25,311 bases of DNA, from NCBI GenBank assembly GCA_030447045.1, contig JAUJMB010000006.1, forward strand, positions 1 through 25,311. The letters run 5' to 3'. The position numbers were made by a program, and so were the translations under genes. This document shows positions 6,828 through 14,152 of the stretch, in pieces. Source of the stretch: Rubrobacteraceae bacterium (lineage in GTDB: Bacteria; Actinomycetota; Rubrobacteria; Rubrobacterales; Rubrobacteraceae). Under the pieces are notes generated by a model. The model was not told the origin of the DNA and made no database searches. It saw only the letters and a program-made list of their open reading frames with translations. Each line of letters starts with the position of its first letter. The stretch's first letter is position 1.

Positions 6828-7439
6828 ATGACGGCGGGGGCGGCGGCGAGGAGGACGCGGAGCGACGCGGTGGAGAACCGCAGGCGCATCCTGGACGCGG
6901 CGCGGGAGGCGTTCGCGGAGGGGGGCGTGGATGGGACGAGTATGCACCGGATCGGCCGGGCGGCGGGCGTGGGGCAGGGGACGCTGTACCGGCACTTCGA
7001 GCACAAGGGTGCGTTGTGTTCGGCGTTGTTGTCCGAGGAGCTTGAGGGCTTTGTCGGCGAGATGCGGCGGCGGACGGAGGGGCGCGGACCGGCCCTCGGA
7101 CGGTTGAAGTGGTTTTTGGGGCGGGTGGCCAGGTTCAACGAGGAGAACGGGCCGTTGCTCGGGGCGATCCAGGACGCCTCCTCCGGCGGTCGTCGGGTCG
7201 AGCTCTACGGCAACCCGTTCTACGATAGGCTCAGGAACACCGTCGTCGAGCTCCTAGACGAGGCGGTGGGGGGAGAGGAGATCCCCGTCGACCTGGACGT
7301 CGATTGCCTCGCCGACACGCTGCTGGCCGCGCTCAACATAGACCTCTACCTCTACCAGCGCCACCAGCTCGGCATGGAGCGCGAGCGCATCGTCGGGGGG
7401 CTCCGCTCCCTGCTGAACGGCCTGCGGGTTTCCGGGTAG
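6828..7439 (+). CDS. TetR/AcrR family transcriptional regulator
   Basis: A 203-aa protein. The N-terminal helix-turn-helix is clear: RRRILDAAREAFAEGG at the front, then IGRAAGVGQGTLYRHFEHK, the family's signature recognition helix and tail. The C-terminal ligand domain is unrecognised in detail. I chose ATG 6828 because GAGGAGGG lies seven bases upstream; an in-frame ATG at 6768 would lie in the promoter region and lacks an RBS. TetR proteins usually repress a neighbouring gene, and here the divergent neighbour is only a 38-codon stump, so the regulator may now control only itself or distant genes. The TAA-rich early part of the leader is lower in GC than the gene. Confidence 0.9.
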   Translation: MTAGAAARRTRSDAVENRRRILDAAREAFAEGGVDGTSMHRIGRAAGVGQGTLYRHFEHKGALCSALLSEELEGFVGEMRRRTEGRGPALGRLKWFLGRVARFNEENGPLLGAIQDASSGGRRVELYGNPFYDRLRNTVVELLDEAVGGEEIPVDLDVDCLADTLLAALNIDLYLYQRHQLGMERERIVGGLRSLLNGLRVSG

Positions 7440-7486
7440 GCGCCAATCGTGTGAAAGCGGGGGCCTTCCGGCTGGCGGAACGGCCA

Positions 7487-7492
7487 TATAAT
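7487..7492 (+). promoter_or_regulatory. Consensus -10 TATAAT for the DUF427-pdxH operon
   Basis: A perfect TATAAT lies 29 bp before the ATG at 7522, with a full AGAAGGAGGT Shine-Dalgarno (7506-7515) between them. No -35 consensus at 17 bp upstream. This is the best -10 match in the window. Confidence 0.6.
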
Positions 7493-7521
7493 CCGCGCGT
7501 AGGCGAGAAGGAGGTCCGGTT

Positions 7522-8016
7522 ATGGGTCGTCAGCGCGTGGAGCCAGGCCCGGGGCAGGAGTCCGTCTGGGATTACCCGCGCCCGCCGCGAATGGAGGACG
7601 TCGGGGAGAGGGTGAAGGTGGTCTTCGGCGGGGTGACGATCGCTTACACTACGCGCGCCAAGCGCGTGCTCGAGACGAGCCACCCGCCCGTCTACTACGT
7701 CCCGCCCGAGGACATCAGGACGGAGCACCTCAGGGCCTCGTCGGCCACCTCCTATTGCGAGTGGAAGGGGCGCACGAGCTACTACGACGTGGTCACGGAG
7801 GACAGGACGGAAGAGCGGGCGGCGTGGTTCTACCCCTCGCCCACGGGCTCCTTCCGGGACCTCAAGGACTACGTGGCCTTCTACCCATCCAAGATGGACG
7901 CCTGCTGGGTCGGGGGGGAGAAGGTCGGGGCGCAGGAGGGGGACTTCTACGGGGGTTGGATCACCCCCAACATCGTCGGCCCCTTCAAGGGAGCCCCCGG
8001 CACCTGGGGCTGGTAG
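7522..8016 (+). CDS. DUF427 domain protein
   Basis: A 164-aa protein that matches DUF427 over nearly its full length: ETSHPPVYYVPPEDI, SYCEWKGRTSYYDV, KDYVAFYPSKMDACWVGGE and GDFYGGWITPNIVGPFKG are all typical of the family. The domain is a small beta-fold of unknown function with conserved aromatic and acidic residues; no reaction is established to my knowledge. The start is well supported by AGAAGGAGGT with six bases of spacing and a consensus TATAAT. It is followed after only six bases by the TTG start of pdxH, so the two are probably translated together. Whether DUF427 has any link to vitamin B6 cannot be said from the sequence. Confidence 0.88.
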   Translation: MGRQRVEPGPGQESVWDYPRPPRMEDVGERVKVVFGGVTIAYTTRAKRVLETSHPPVYYVPPEDIRTEHLRASSATSYCEWKGRTSYYDVVTEDRTEERAAWFYPSPTGSFRDLKDYVAFYPSKMDACWVGGEKVGAQEGDFYGGWITPNIVGPFKGAPGTWGW

Positions 8017-8022
8017 GGGCCC

Positions 8023-8664
8023 TTGCCCCGCGACGTCGCCAGCCTCCGCAAGGAGTACACCCGCGCCGGGCTCGCCGAATCCGACGTCGCCCCCGACCCC
8101 GTGGAGCAGTTCCGGCGCTGGTTCGACGCGGCGCTCGCGGCCGGCCTCCACGAGCCGAACGCCATGACCGTCGCGACCGCCACGCCGGACGGCCGGCCCT
8201 CCGCCCGGGTCGTCTTGCTCAAGGGCTTCGACGAGCGGGGCTTCGTCTTCTACACCAACTACGAGGGCCGCAAGGGGCGCGAGCTCGAGGAGAACCCCCG
8301 CGCCGCCCTCCTCTTCTACTGGGGCGAGCTCGAGCGGCAGGTGCGAGTAGAGGGGGCCGTCTCCAGGGTCTCCAAAGAGGAGTCCGACGCCTACTACGCC
8401 AGCCGTCCGCGCGGCAGCCGCCTCGGCGCCTGGGCCTCCGAGCAGAGCCGGGTTGTGGAGGGGCGGGAGGTTCTGGAGGGCCGGATCGGGGACCTCGAGG
8501 CCGAGTACGAGGGGCGCGAGGTGCCGCGGCCGCCGTTCTGGGGCGGCTACCGGGTCGGGCCCGAGGTCGTGGAGTTTTGGCAGGGGCGGGAGAACCGGTT
8601 GCACGACCGGCTCGTCTACCGTCGGCAGGGCGCTGGATGGGAGATCAGACGCCTCCAGCCGTAG
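8023..8664 (+). CDS. pdxH: Pyridoxine/pyridoxamine 5'-phosphate oxidase
   Basis: A 213-aa FMN enzyme that makes pyridoxal 5'-phosphate from pyridoxine or pyridoxamine phosphate. Family blocks are present in order: [20 protein letters not shown] and [12 protein letters not shown] (FMN binding), [14 protein letters not shown], the ASEQSRVV loop, and the C-terminal signature [17 protein letters not shown], which contains the active-site Arg-x-His. Length is normal. Start is TTG at 8023, six bases after the DUF427 stop; the RBS is weak (GTAGGGG), which suggests translational coupling. The only uncertainty is the exact start. It is followed by a separate promoter (TAAGAT at 8694) for the next gene, so the operon probably has just two genes. 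Confidence 0.95.
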   Translation: MPRDVASLRKEYTRAGLAESDVAPDPVEQFRRWFDAALAAGLHEPNAMTVATATPDGRPSARVVLLKGFDERGFVFYTNYEGRKGRELEENPRAALLFYWGELERQVRVEGAVSRVSKEESDAYYASRPRGSRLGAWASEQSRVVEGREVLEGRIGDLEAEYEGREVPRPPFWGGYRVGPEVVEFWQGRENRLHDRLVYRRQGAGWEIRRLQP

Positions 8665-8693
8665 TCTCGGAGCGGGCTGCCGGGTCTTGCTGC

Positions 8694-8699
8694 TAAGAT
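8694..8699 (+). promoter_or_regulatory. -10-like hexamer TAAGAT for the FAH-family gene
   Basis: TAAGAT lies 40 bp upstream of the TTG at 8740, followed by a GGGAGAGGAG Shine-Dalgarno at 8725-8734. No clear -35. Confidence 0.45.
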
Positions 8700-8739
8700 T
8701 CTTCCCGCTGAACCTTGAATCCGCGGGAGAGGAGTGTCC

Positions 8740-9558
8740 TTGAAGCTCGTGACGTACTCGGTGGGGACCGGAATGCCGGAGGTCGGGGTGCTGGAGGGCG
8801 AGGAGATCCGCCCCTTGGGCCACGAGACCATGGTGGACTTTATCGGGTACGGGGGGAGCCCCGAGCCGGGCGAGGACGTCGTGAGGCTCGAGGACGCGCG
8901 GCTGCACGCCCCGGTCACCGACCCGCAGAAGGTCATCTGCATCGGGCTCAACTACGAGGACCACGCTGAGGAGACCGGCGCGCCTATACCGGAGAAGCCC
9001 ATCGTCTTCGCCAAGTTCGCGAACACCATCATCGGGCACGGGGATTCGATCGTGATACCCCCGATCACGAGCCAGGTCGACTACGAGGCCGAGCTCGCCG
9101 TCGTCATCGGCCGGACCGCCCGCAACGTCCCCGAGTCGGAGGCGCTGGAGCACGTCTACGGCTACACGAACGCCAACGACGTCTCCGCGCGCGACATCCA
9201 GCTCGGCGAGGGCGGGCAGTGGACGCGCGGCAAGGCCATCGATACGTTCTGCCCGCTTGGGCCCTACCTCGTCACCCGCGACGAGGTGCCCGACCCGCAG
9301 GACCTCTCGATCCGTTGCACGCTCAACGGCGAGGTCGTCCAGGACGGGACGACGGGCAAGATGATCTTCTCCGTCGCCGAGCTCGTGGCCTTCCTCTCGA
9401 CCGGCATGACGCTCCTCCCCGGCGACGTCATCATCACCGGCACGCCCCCGGGCGTCGGCATGGCCCGCGACCCGCAGCTCTGGATGAAGCCGGGGGACGA
9501 GGTCACCATAGAGATCGAGGGCCTCGGCGCCCTCACCAACCCCGTCGAGGCGGAGTAG
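8740..9558 (+). CDS. Fumarylacetoacetate hydrolase (FAH) family protein
   Basis: A 272-aa FAH-fold enzyme. After a short N-terminal domain it shows KVICIGLNYEDHAEETG, then PIVFAKFANTIIGHGDSIV, DYEAELAVVIGRTARNV, YGYTNANDVSARDIQ and TGTPPGVGMA. The acidic metal ligands (YEAELAVVIG and NANDVSARD) and the Lys/His positions of the family are kept. Members hydrolyse or decarboxylate beta-diketo or oxo-acids (fumarylpyruvate, oxaloacetate, homoprotocatechuate pathway intermediates); the exact substrate cannot be assigned. I prefer TTG 8740 (MKLVTYS) over GTG 8734 because the GGGAGAGGAG RBS overlaps the GTG but is well spaced from the TTG. The next gene starts 12 bp downstream, so both are probably one operon for oxidation of an organic acid. 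Confidence 0.9.
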   Translation: MKLVTYSVGTGMPEVGVLEGEEIRPLGHETMVDFIGYGGSPEPGEDVVRLEDARLHAPVTDPQKVICIGLNYEDHAEETGAPIPEKPIVFAKFANTIIGHGDSIVIPPITSQVDYEAELAVVIGRTARNVPESEALEHVYGYTNANDVSARDIQLGEGGQWTRGKAIDTFCPLGPYLVTRDEVPDPQDLSIRCTLNGEVVQDGTTGKMIFSVAELVAFLSTGMTLLPGDVIITGTPPGVGMARDPQLWMKPGDEVTIEIEGLGALTNPVEAE

Positions 9559-9570
9559 GGCACGGGCGGC

Positions 9571-10959
9571 GTGGACCTGCGCTCCGGCCTCGCGGGCCTC
9601 CTCCCTGACGACCGGATCGTCACCGACGCCGACGAGCTGGGCCGCCACGGCGGGGGTATCTTCACCTACCACGCCGCCCGCCTGCCGGACGCCGTGGTCT
9701 GCCCGCAGAGCCGCGACGAGGTGGCCGCGGTCCTGCGCTTCGCCAACGAGCACCGCGTCCCCGTCGTGCCGTTCGGGGAGGGGAGCAGCCTGGAGGCGCA
9801 CACCATCCCCGTACACGGCGGCATCAGCCTGGACCTCGGCCGGATGGACGCCATCGTCGAGGTGAGGCCCGACGACTTCGTCGCGCGGGTGCAACCCGGC
9901 GTCACGCACGAGCGCCTGAACGCGAGCCTGCGGGAGCACGGGCTCTTCTTCCCCGTGGACCCCGGGTGGGACGCCTCCCTCGGCGGGATGGCCGGGACGA
10001 ACGCCAGCGGGACCAACGCGGTGCGCTACGGTGTGATGCGCGACCAGGTCCTCGACCTCGAGGTCGTGCTGGCCGACGGGACGGTAATGCGCACGGGCGG
10101 GATGGCGATGAAGTCCTCCGCCGGCTACCACCTGACCGGCCTCTTTGTGGGATCCGAGGGCACTTTAGGCGTCTTCACGGAGCTGACCCTCCGGCTCTAC
10201 CCGGTACCGGAGAAGTTCCTCGCCGCCCGCGCCGTATTTCCCGGCATAGAGGAGGCGGGGAGGGCCGCGGTCGCCATGATCCGGTCGGGGATGCACATAG
10301 GCCGGGTCGAGCTCGTGGACGCCCGCACCGTGGAGGCCGTGAACGCCTACAAGGGCACGGACTACGCCGTCGCCCCCACCCTCTTCCTGGAGTTCAGCGG
10401 CTCCGAGGCCGGCGTGGAGGCCGACGTGGCGGCGGCCCGGGACATCTCGGGTGCCGAGGGCTGCGGGGGCTTCGAGTTCGAGGCGGACGAGGCGGCGCGG
10501 GAGAGGCTGTGGGAGGCCAGGCACGAGGCCGCGCTCGCCATAACCAGGCTCAACCCGGACAAGAAGCCCATGACCACCGACGTGTGCGTCCCCATCTCCG
10601 ATCTCCCCGACGCCCTCGGCCACGCCCGCGAGACCATCGCCGAACACGGCTTCGACGGCGCGATCCTCGGCCACGTGGGCGACGGCAACTACCACGCCGT
10701 CTTCCCGGTGGACGTCGAGGACGAGGGGGAGATGGAGCGGGCCGAGACGGTCAGCGGGGAGATCGTGCGCTACGCCTTAAGGCGCGGCGGCACCTGCACC
10801 GGGGAGCACGGGGTGGGCTCGGGGAAGATCGGGTACCTGCAGGAGGAGCACGGCGACTCGCTGCCGTTCATGGGCGGCATAAAAAGGCTTGCGGACCCGA
10901 ACGGGATCATGAACCCGGGCAAGATCTTCGCGGGGGAAGCGTGGCCGGCGTCGGGTTAG
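9571..10959 (+). CDS. FAD-binding oxidoreductase, D-lactate dehydrogenase (cytochrome)/GlcD type
   Basis: A 462-aa VAO-fold flavoprotein. The FAD-binding domain shows VPVVPFGEGSSLEAH, the GMAGTNASGTNAVRYG block and VGSEGTLGVFTELTLRLYP. The C-terminal cap holds GHVGDGNYHAVF (metal/substrate histidines) and CTGEHGVGSGK, ending in NPGKIF. These are the hallmarks of LDHD/GlcD enzymes that oxidise D-2-hydroxyacids and pass electrons to a quinone, cytochrome or electron-transfer flavoprotein. D-lactate is the commonest substrate but glycolate or 2-hydroxyglutarate are possible. Start is GTG at 9571, 12 bp after the FAH stop. It lacks the CCG Fe-S domain found in the gene at the left edge, so it is a separate system. 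Confidence 0.9.
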   Translation: MDLRSGLAGLLPDDRIVTDADELGRHGGGIFTYHAARLPDAVVCPQSRDEVAAVLRFANEHRVPVVPFGEGSSLEAHTIPVHGGISLDLGRMDAIVEVRPDDFVARVQPGVTHERLNASLREHGLFFPVDPGWDASLGGMAGTNASGTNAVRYGVMRDQVLDLEVVLADGTVMRTGGMAMKSSAGYHLTGLFVGSEGTLGVFTELTLRLYPVPEKFLAARAVFPGIEEAGRAAVAMIRSGMHIGRVELVDARTVEAVNAYKGTDYAVAPTLFLEFSGSEAGVEADVAAARDISGAEGCGGFEFEADEAARERLWEARHEAALAITRLNPDKKPMTTDVCVPISDLPDALGHARETIAEHGFDGAILGHVGDGNYHAVFPVDVEDEGEMERAETVSGEIVRYALRRGGTCTGEHGVGSGKIGYLQEEHGDSLPFMGGIKRLADPNGIMNPGKIFAGEAWPASG

Positions 10960-11006
10960 ACCGATCGGGAGACCGGCCGGTAGAGGCGCGCCTCGAGCCC
11001 GCCTCG

Positions 11007-11432
11007 ATGTCGCGCAGGCCCGTGCGGGCCATCGGACTACTGCTGATGCTTGAGGCCGCAGGCATCGCGGCCTACGGCGCCTACCTGCTCTCGCGGGTGG
11101 ACTGGCGCTCGGTGGTCGCCGCCCGGGAGGTGCCGTCGGGCGAGGTCGTCGTCGAGGCGCTGTTGCTGGTCCTGTTTGCTCCCGCGGTCGTCCTCACGCT
11201 GCTCGCGTCTTTAGGTTTCCTGCTATTGCGGCGGCGGGGGTGGCTCCTGGCGGCGATCTCGCAGGGGGCGGTCGTGGCGACGGGCCTGTGGCTCTACGCT
11301 GCGTACGAGCCGGTGTACGTGTACCCGATCATGGCCTACGCGGTCCTGATGATCCTGTACCTCAACGTCCACGACGTGCGCGCGGTCTTCTACCCCGGGG
11401 ACCGGAGGCGGATCCCGCGGAGGCTGGCTTGA
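11007..11432 (+). CDS. Small four-helix membrane protein, hypothetical
   Basis: An unrecognised 141-aa protein with four clear hydrophobic segments: RAIGLLLMLEAAGIAAYGAY, VEALLLVLFAPAVVLTLLAS, WLLAAISQGAVVATGLWLY and VYPIMAYAVLMILYL, ending in a basic tail (DRRRIPRRLA). The ATG at 11007 is my choice because it puts the first helix just after a short basic head (MSRRPVR); no good RBS precedes it, and an in-frame GTG at 10941 inside the upstream gene is an alternative. Its stop codon overlaps the TTG start of the next gene (TTGA at 11429-11432), so the two are almost certainly translated together and may work as a pair in the membrane. Confidence 0.72.
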   Translation: MSRRPVRAIGLLLMLEAAGIAAYGAYLLSRVDWRSVVAAREVPSGEVVVEALLLVLFAPAVVLTLLASLGFLLLRRRGWLLAAISQGAVVATGLWLYAAYEPVYVYPIMAYAVLMILYLNVHDVRAVFYPGDRRRIPRRLA

Positions 11433-13279
11433 GCGCGCCGCACCCGGACGAACGGCTGCTGCGGCGCTTCGAGCCCGTGCTGCGCCTCACGAAGGGGGAC
11501 AGGTTCTTCCCGATGGACGTCGAGGCGTACGTCCGGGCCTGCAGCCTGTGGGTCCAGCGCCCCGGCGAGGAGCCCGTCCGCGTGGTCCCGGCCAACAAGC
11601 TGACCCTGGAGACGCTGCCCCAGCAGCCGCTCGACGGGTCCGGGGCCGTCCACTATCTTCGGTTCACGGACCCGCAGAACCTGCCGGAGGGGGAGTCGCG
11701 GGGCGTGGGCGCGCTGCGGGAGCGGGCGGTCAGGGGGCTCAGGGAGACCAGGGAGGTCTTCCGGGCCGGGCGCGGGCGGTTGGCACGGGTCGGGTACGTC
11801 TCGCGCTTCGTGGACGCGCTGTACTCGATCGCGCTGCTCGCCAGGGGCCGGGTGCCGGGCGAGGCGGCGGGGTCCGCGGCGATCACGTACCAGGGGCTCA
11901 TGGAGGAGCGCGAGGGCTACGCCTACCACGGCCGCGTCGCCCGCCAGGAGGGATGGACCATCCTGCAGTACTGGCTCTTCTACCCCTTCAACGACTGGAG
12001 GAGCGGCTTCTTCGGGGCCAACGACCACGAGGCCGACTGGGAGAAGATCCACGTCTACCTCGCGCCCGCGCCCGGTGGCGAGCTGCGCCCGGAGTGGGTG
12101 GCCTACGCCTCGCACAACTACTTCGGGGACAACCTCAGGCGCCGGTGGGACGACCCGGAGGTCGAGAAGGTGGGCGAGCACCCGGTCGTCTACGTCGCCG
12201 CCGGCTCCCACGCCAGCTACTACGCGCCGGGCGAGTACCTGACGGAGCTCGACCTGCCCCTGCCGCGTCCCCTCGCCAGGATCTCGCGCGGCGTGCGCGG
12301 CTTCTGGCGGGAGACTTTAGGCCAGTACGTCGGCGGCGACGCCGGGGAGGCGGCCCCCTTCCACATCCCCTTCGTGGACTACGCCCGCGGCGACGGCCTC
12401 GTGATCGGCGAGGGCGGCGACCGCGCCTGGGACCCGCCGAAGGTCATCTCCGAGCCGGCACCCGCGTGGGTCTCGGGCTACCGGGGCCTCTGGGGCCTCT
12501 ACGCCAGGGACCCGTTCGAGGGCGAGGACGCCCCCGCGGGGCCCATGTACAACCGCGACAAGACCGTCGCCCGGGCCTGGTACGACCCCGTGGGGTGGGC
12601 CGGCCTGGACAAGGTCCCGACCCCGGCAGAGGCCGCCGAGGCCGCCCTGGAGCGGCGCGGGGACCTGCAGAGGCGCCGCGAAGAGCTCCGCTCCGAGATA
12701 GGGGAGAAGGCCCACCGGCTCAGGAAGCTCGGGGTCGAGGCCGCCGCGGTGCGGGGCCGGTCGCACCTGGACGCGCGCGGCAGGGAGGCGAGGGGGCGCA
12801 TCGCGGAGGTCTCCAGGGATCTCGACCGCCTGCGGGCCAGGCTCGCGGCCGACGAGGCCGTCGCGGGCTCGCTCTCGGAGTATGCCGGCCGGATGGAGGC
12901 CGGGGAGCGGGACCCGGCGAGGGCCCACATCCTCAGGGCGCACAGGCCCGCGTCCGCGACGGAGCTCCGGTTCAGCCGGGTGGCCGAGGCGTGGGCGGCC
13001 GTGAGCGTCAGCCTCATGCTCGTCATCTTCGTCGCCATCGCCATCTTCGAGCAGGAGCACCTGATCTCCATGCTCGTCGTCAGCATCGCGTTCTTCGCCT
13101 TCGCCGAGGCCGGCTTCCGCGGACGCCTCGCCAACCTCGTCGCCAGCGCGAACATAGGCCTCGCCGCCGTCGCCTCGCTCGTCCTGCTCTACGAGTTCTT
13201 CTGGGAGCTCGTCGTCGCGGCGGTCCTCCTCACCAGCCTCTACGTCCTCTGGGATAACCTGCGCGAACTGCGCCGGTAG
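11429..13279 (+). CDS. Large protein with Vps62-like domain, coiled coil and C-terminal membrane helices
   Basis: A 616-aa protein. Residues about 165-270 carry motifs that I associate with Vps62-type domains: YWLFYPFNDW (181-190), HEADWEKIHVY (200-210), WVAYASHNYFG and HPVVYVAAGSHASYY (251-265). A charged helical stretch (roughly 405-490; AALERRGDLQRRREELRSEI and later RIAEVSRDLDRLRARLAAD) looks like a coiled coil. The C-terminus has three to four membrane helices (VSVSLMLVIFVAIAIF, LISMLVVSIAFFAFAEAGF, LVASANIGLAAVASLVLLY, ELVVAAVLLTSLYVL). The start is TTG 11429, overlapping the previous stop, with GCGGAGG five bases upstream. The function of bacterial Vps62-like proteins is not established; a surface or membrane role is inferred from the helices. 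The domain name is from memory and less certain than the topology. Confidence 0.75.
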   Translation: MSAPHPDERLLRRFEPVLRLTKGDRFFPMDVEAYVRACSLWVQRPGEEPVRVVPANKLTLETLPQQPLDGSGAVHYLRFTDPQNLPEGESRGVGALRERAVRGLRETREVFRAGRGRLARVGYVSRFVDALYSIALLARGRVPGEAAGSAAITYQGLMEEREGYAYHGRVARQEGWTILQYWLFYPFNDWRSGFFGANDHEADWEKIHVYLAPAPGGELRPEWVAYASHNYFGDNLRRRWDDPEVEKVGEHPVVYVAAGSHASYYAPGEYLTELDLPLPRPLARISRGVRGFWRETLGQYVGGDAGEAAPFHIPFVDYARGDGLVIGEGGDRAWDPPKVISEPAPAWVSGYRGLWGLYARDPFEGEDAPAGPMYNRDKTVARAWYDPVGWAGLDKVPTPAEAAEAALERRGDLQRRREELRSEIGEKAHRLRKLGVEAAAVRGRSHLDARGREARGRIAEVSRDLDRLRARLAADEAVAGSLSEYAGRMEAGERDPARAHILRAHRPASATELRFSRVAEAWAAVSVSLMLVIFVAIAIFEQEHLISMLVVSIAFFAFAEAGFRGRLANLVASANIGLAAVASLVLLYEFFWELVVAAVLLTSLYVLWDNLRELRR

Positions 13280-13326
13280 GGGGCCGCCCCCGGCGTGCCC
13301 GCGATGGCCGGACGGGGCTCCGGTGT

Positions 13327-13332
13327 TAGGAT
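13327..13332 (+). promoter_or_regulatory. -10-like hexamer TAGGAT for the 66-aa membrane protein
   Basis: TAGGAT lies 35 bp before the GTG at 13368, with GAGAGAGG as RBS between. No -35 consensus. Confidence 0.4.
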
Positions 13333-13367
13333 GGGACGCCACTGTTCTTGTACAGAGAGAGGTCCGT

Positions 13368-13568
13368 GTGCCCGAGGACAGCCCGCGCGAGGAGAAGAAG
13401 CACGATCTCTTGGGATGGATGCTGTTCGTCGTCTCCGCGGCGTTCTTTATGGCGTCCAGCATCCGGGCCGGGGACTGGGTAGGCCTGCTCGGCGGGGTGT
13501 TCTTCCTCCTCGCCTGCGTCGCCTTCCTCGCCCCCTACTTCGGACCCCGCAGGGGCGGTCCAAGGTAG
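13368..13568 (+). CDS. Small two-helix membrane protein (66 aa), hypothetical
   Basis: An unrecognised 66-aa protein starting at GTG 13368 (MPEDSPREEKKHDLLGW), chosen because AGAGAGAGG precedes it and the longer ATG start at 13331 or 13323 would overlap the TAGGAT -10-like box. A charged head is followed by two hydrophobic segments, WMLFVVSAAFFMASSI and WVGLLGGVFFLLACVAFLAP, and a basic tail. Both ends would lie on the same side of the membrane. It has its own promoter-like box, so it need not belong to the upstream operon. No function can be proposed. Confidence 0.7.
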   Translation: MPEDSPREEKKHDLLGWMLFVVSAAFFMASSIRAGDWVGLLGGVFFLLACVAFLAPYFGPRRGGPR

Positions 13569-13609
13569 TCGGCCGCGCGCCCGTCTCTGGCGCGGCATAC
13601 CGGACCCGT

Positions 13610-13615
13610 TAGAAT
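13610..13615 (+). promoter_or_regulatory. -10 hexamer TAGAAT giving a leaderless mRNA for the B12-binding gene
   Basis: TAGAAT ends seven bases before the ATG at 13623, the classic spacing for transcription starting on the A of the start codon. The in-frame ATG at 13614 overlaps the box itself and is unlikely to be used. Confidence 0.6.
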
Positions 13616-13622
13616 GGGGTCT

Positions 13623-14015
13623 ATGGAGCGCACGATCCGGGTTGTGGTGGCGAAGGTGGGGCTCGACGGTCACGACCGGGGCGCCAAGATCATCGCCCGC
13701 GCCCTGCGCGACGCCGGGATGGAGGTCATCTACACGGGCCTCCACCAGACCCCCGAGCAGGTCGTCGAGGCCGCCATCCAGGAGGACGCCGACGCCATAG
13801 GCGTCTCGATCCTCTCCGGCGCCCACATGACCCTCGTCCCCAAGATAGTGGACCTCCTCAGGGAGAACGAGGCCGAAGACATCCACGTCTTTGTCGGCGG
13901 CACCATCCCCAAAGGCGACATCCCGAAGCTCAAGGAGCTCGGCGTCGGCGAGATCTTCACCCCCGGAACCCCGACGAAGAGGGCCGTCGAATACGTCGAA
14001 CAGGTGGTTGGTTAG
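13623..14015 (+). CDS. Standalone cobalamin (B12)-binding domain protein, methylmalonyl-CoA mutase C-terminal type
   Basis: A 130-aa protein consisting only of a B12-binding Rossmann-like domain: [19 protein letters not shown] carries the DxHxxG motif with His17 as the likely lower cobalt ligand, then [14 protein letters not shown] (the SxL element) and [11 protein letters not shown] (the GG element). This is the small-subunit form of methylmalonyl-CoA-type mutases, whose catalytic barrel is then a separate polypeptide. No large subunit is present in this window. The start at ATG 13623 rather than 13614 is set by the TAGAAT -10 box. The following genes (enoyl-CoA hydratase, thioesterase) suggest acyl-CoA metabolism, though a period-7 repeat and 137 bp separate them. 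Confidence 0.92.
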   Translation: MERTIRVVVAKVGLDGHDRGAKIIARALRDAGMEVIYTGLHQTPEQVVEAAIQEDADAIGVSILSGAHMTLVPKIVDLLRENEAEDIHVFVGGTIPKGDIPKLKELGVGEIFTPGTPTKRAVEYVEQVVG

Positions 14016-14102
14016 GCTTCGGGCGTCAGAAAACCGCGAACACCGGGTACGAGCCGGGAGCGTGACACAACCCGTCGACGCCGGGCTCCATGCCCAGGAG
14101 AA

Positions 14103-14137
14103 AACCTGTAACCTGCAACCTGAAGCCTGAAACCTAC
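14103..14137 (+). repeat. Period-7 degenerate tandem repeat before the enoyl-CoA hydratase gene
   Basis: Five consecutive 7-mers: AACCTGT, AACCTGC, AACCTGA, AGCCTGA, AACCTAC. It has the same unit length and copy number as the arrays at 4092 and 4286 but a different unit. It ends 15 bp before the ATG at 14153 and so lies in the gene's leader. Confidence 0.75.
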
Positions 14138-14152
14138 AAAATGGAGTTTCCT

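Noticed and set aside
7333..10131. A 932-codon open frame on the minus strand
   Set aside because: It lies opposite tetR, DUF427, pdxH, FAH and the LDHD-type gene, has no family motif or RBS, and is rich in His/Asp/Gly/Arg as expected for antisense frames of high-GC genes.
11548..13257. A 569-codon plus-strand frame overlapping the Vps62-like gene
   Set aside because: It is almost pure Arg/Gly/Pro/Ala, the typical shifted-frame product of a high-GC gene.
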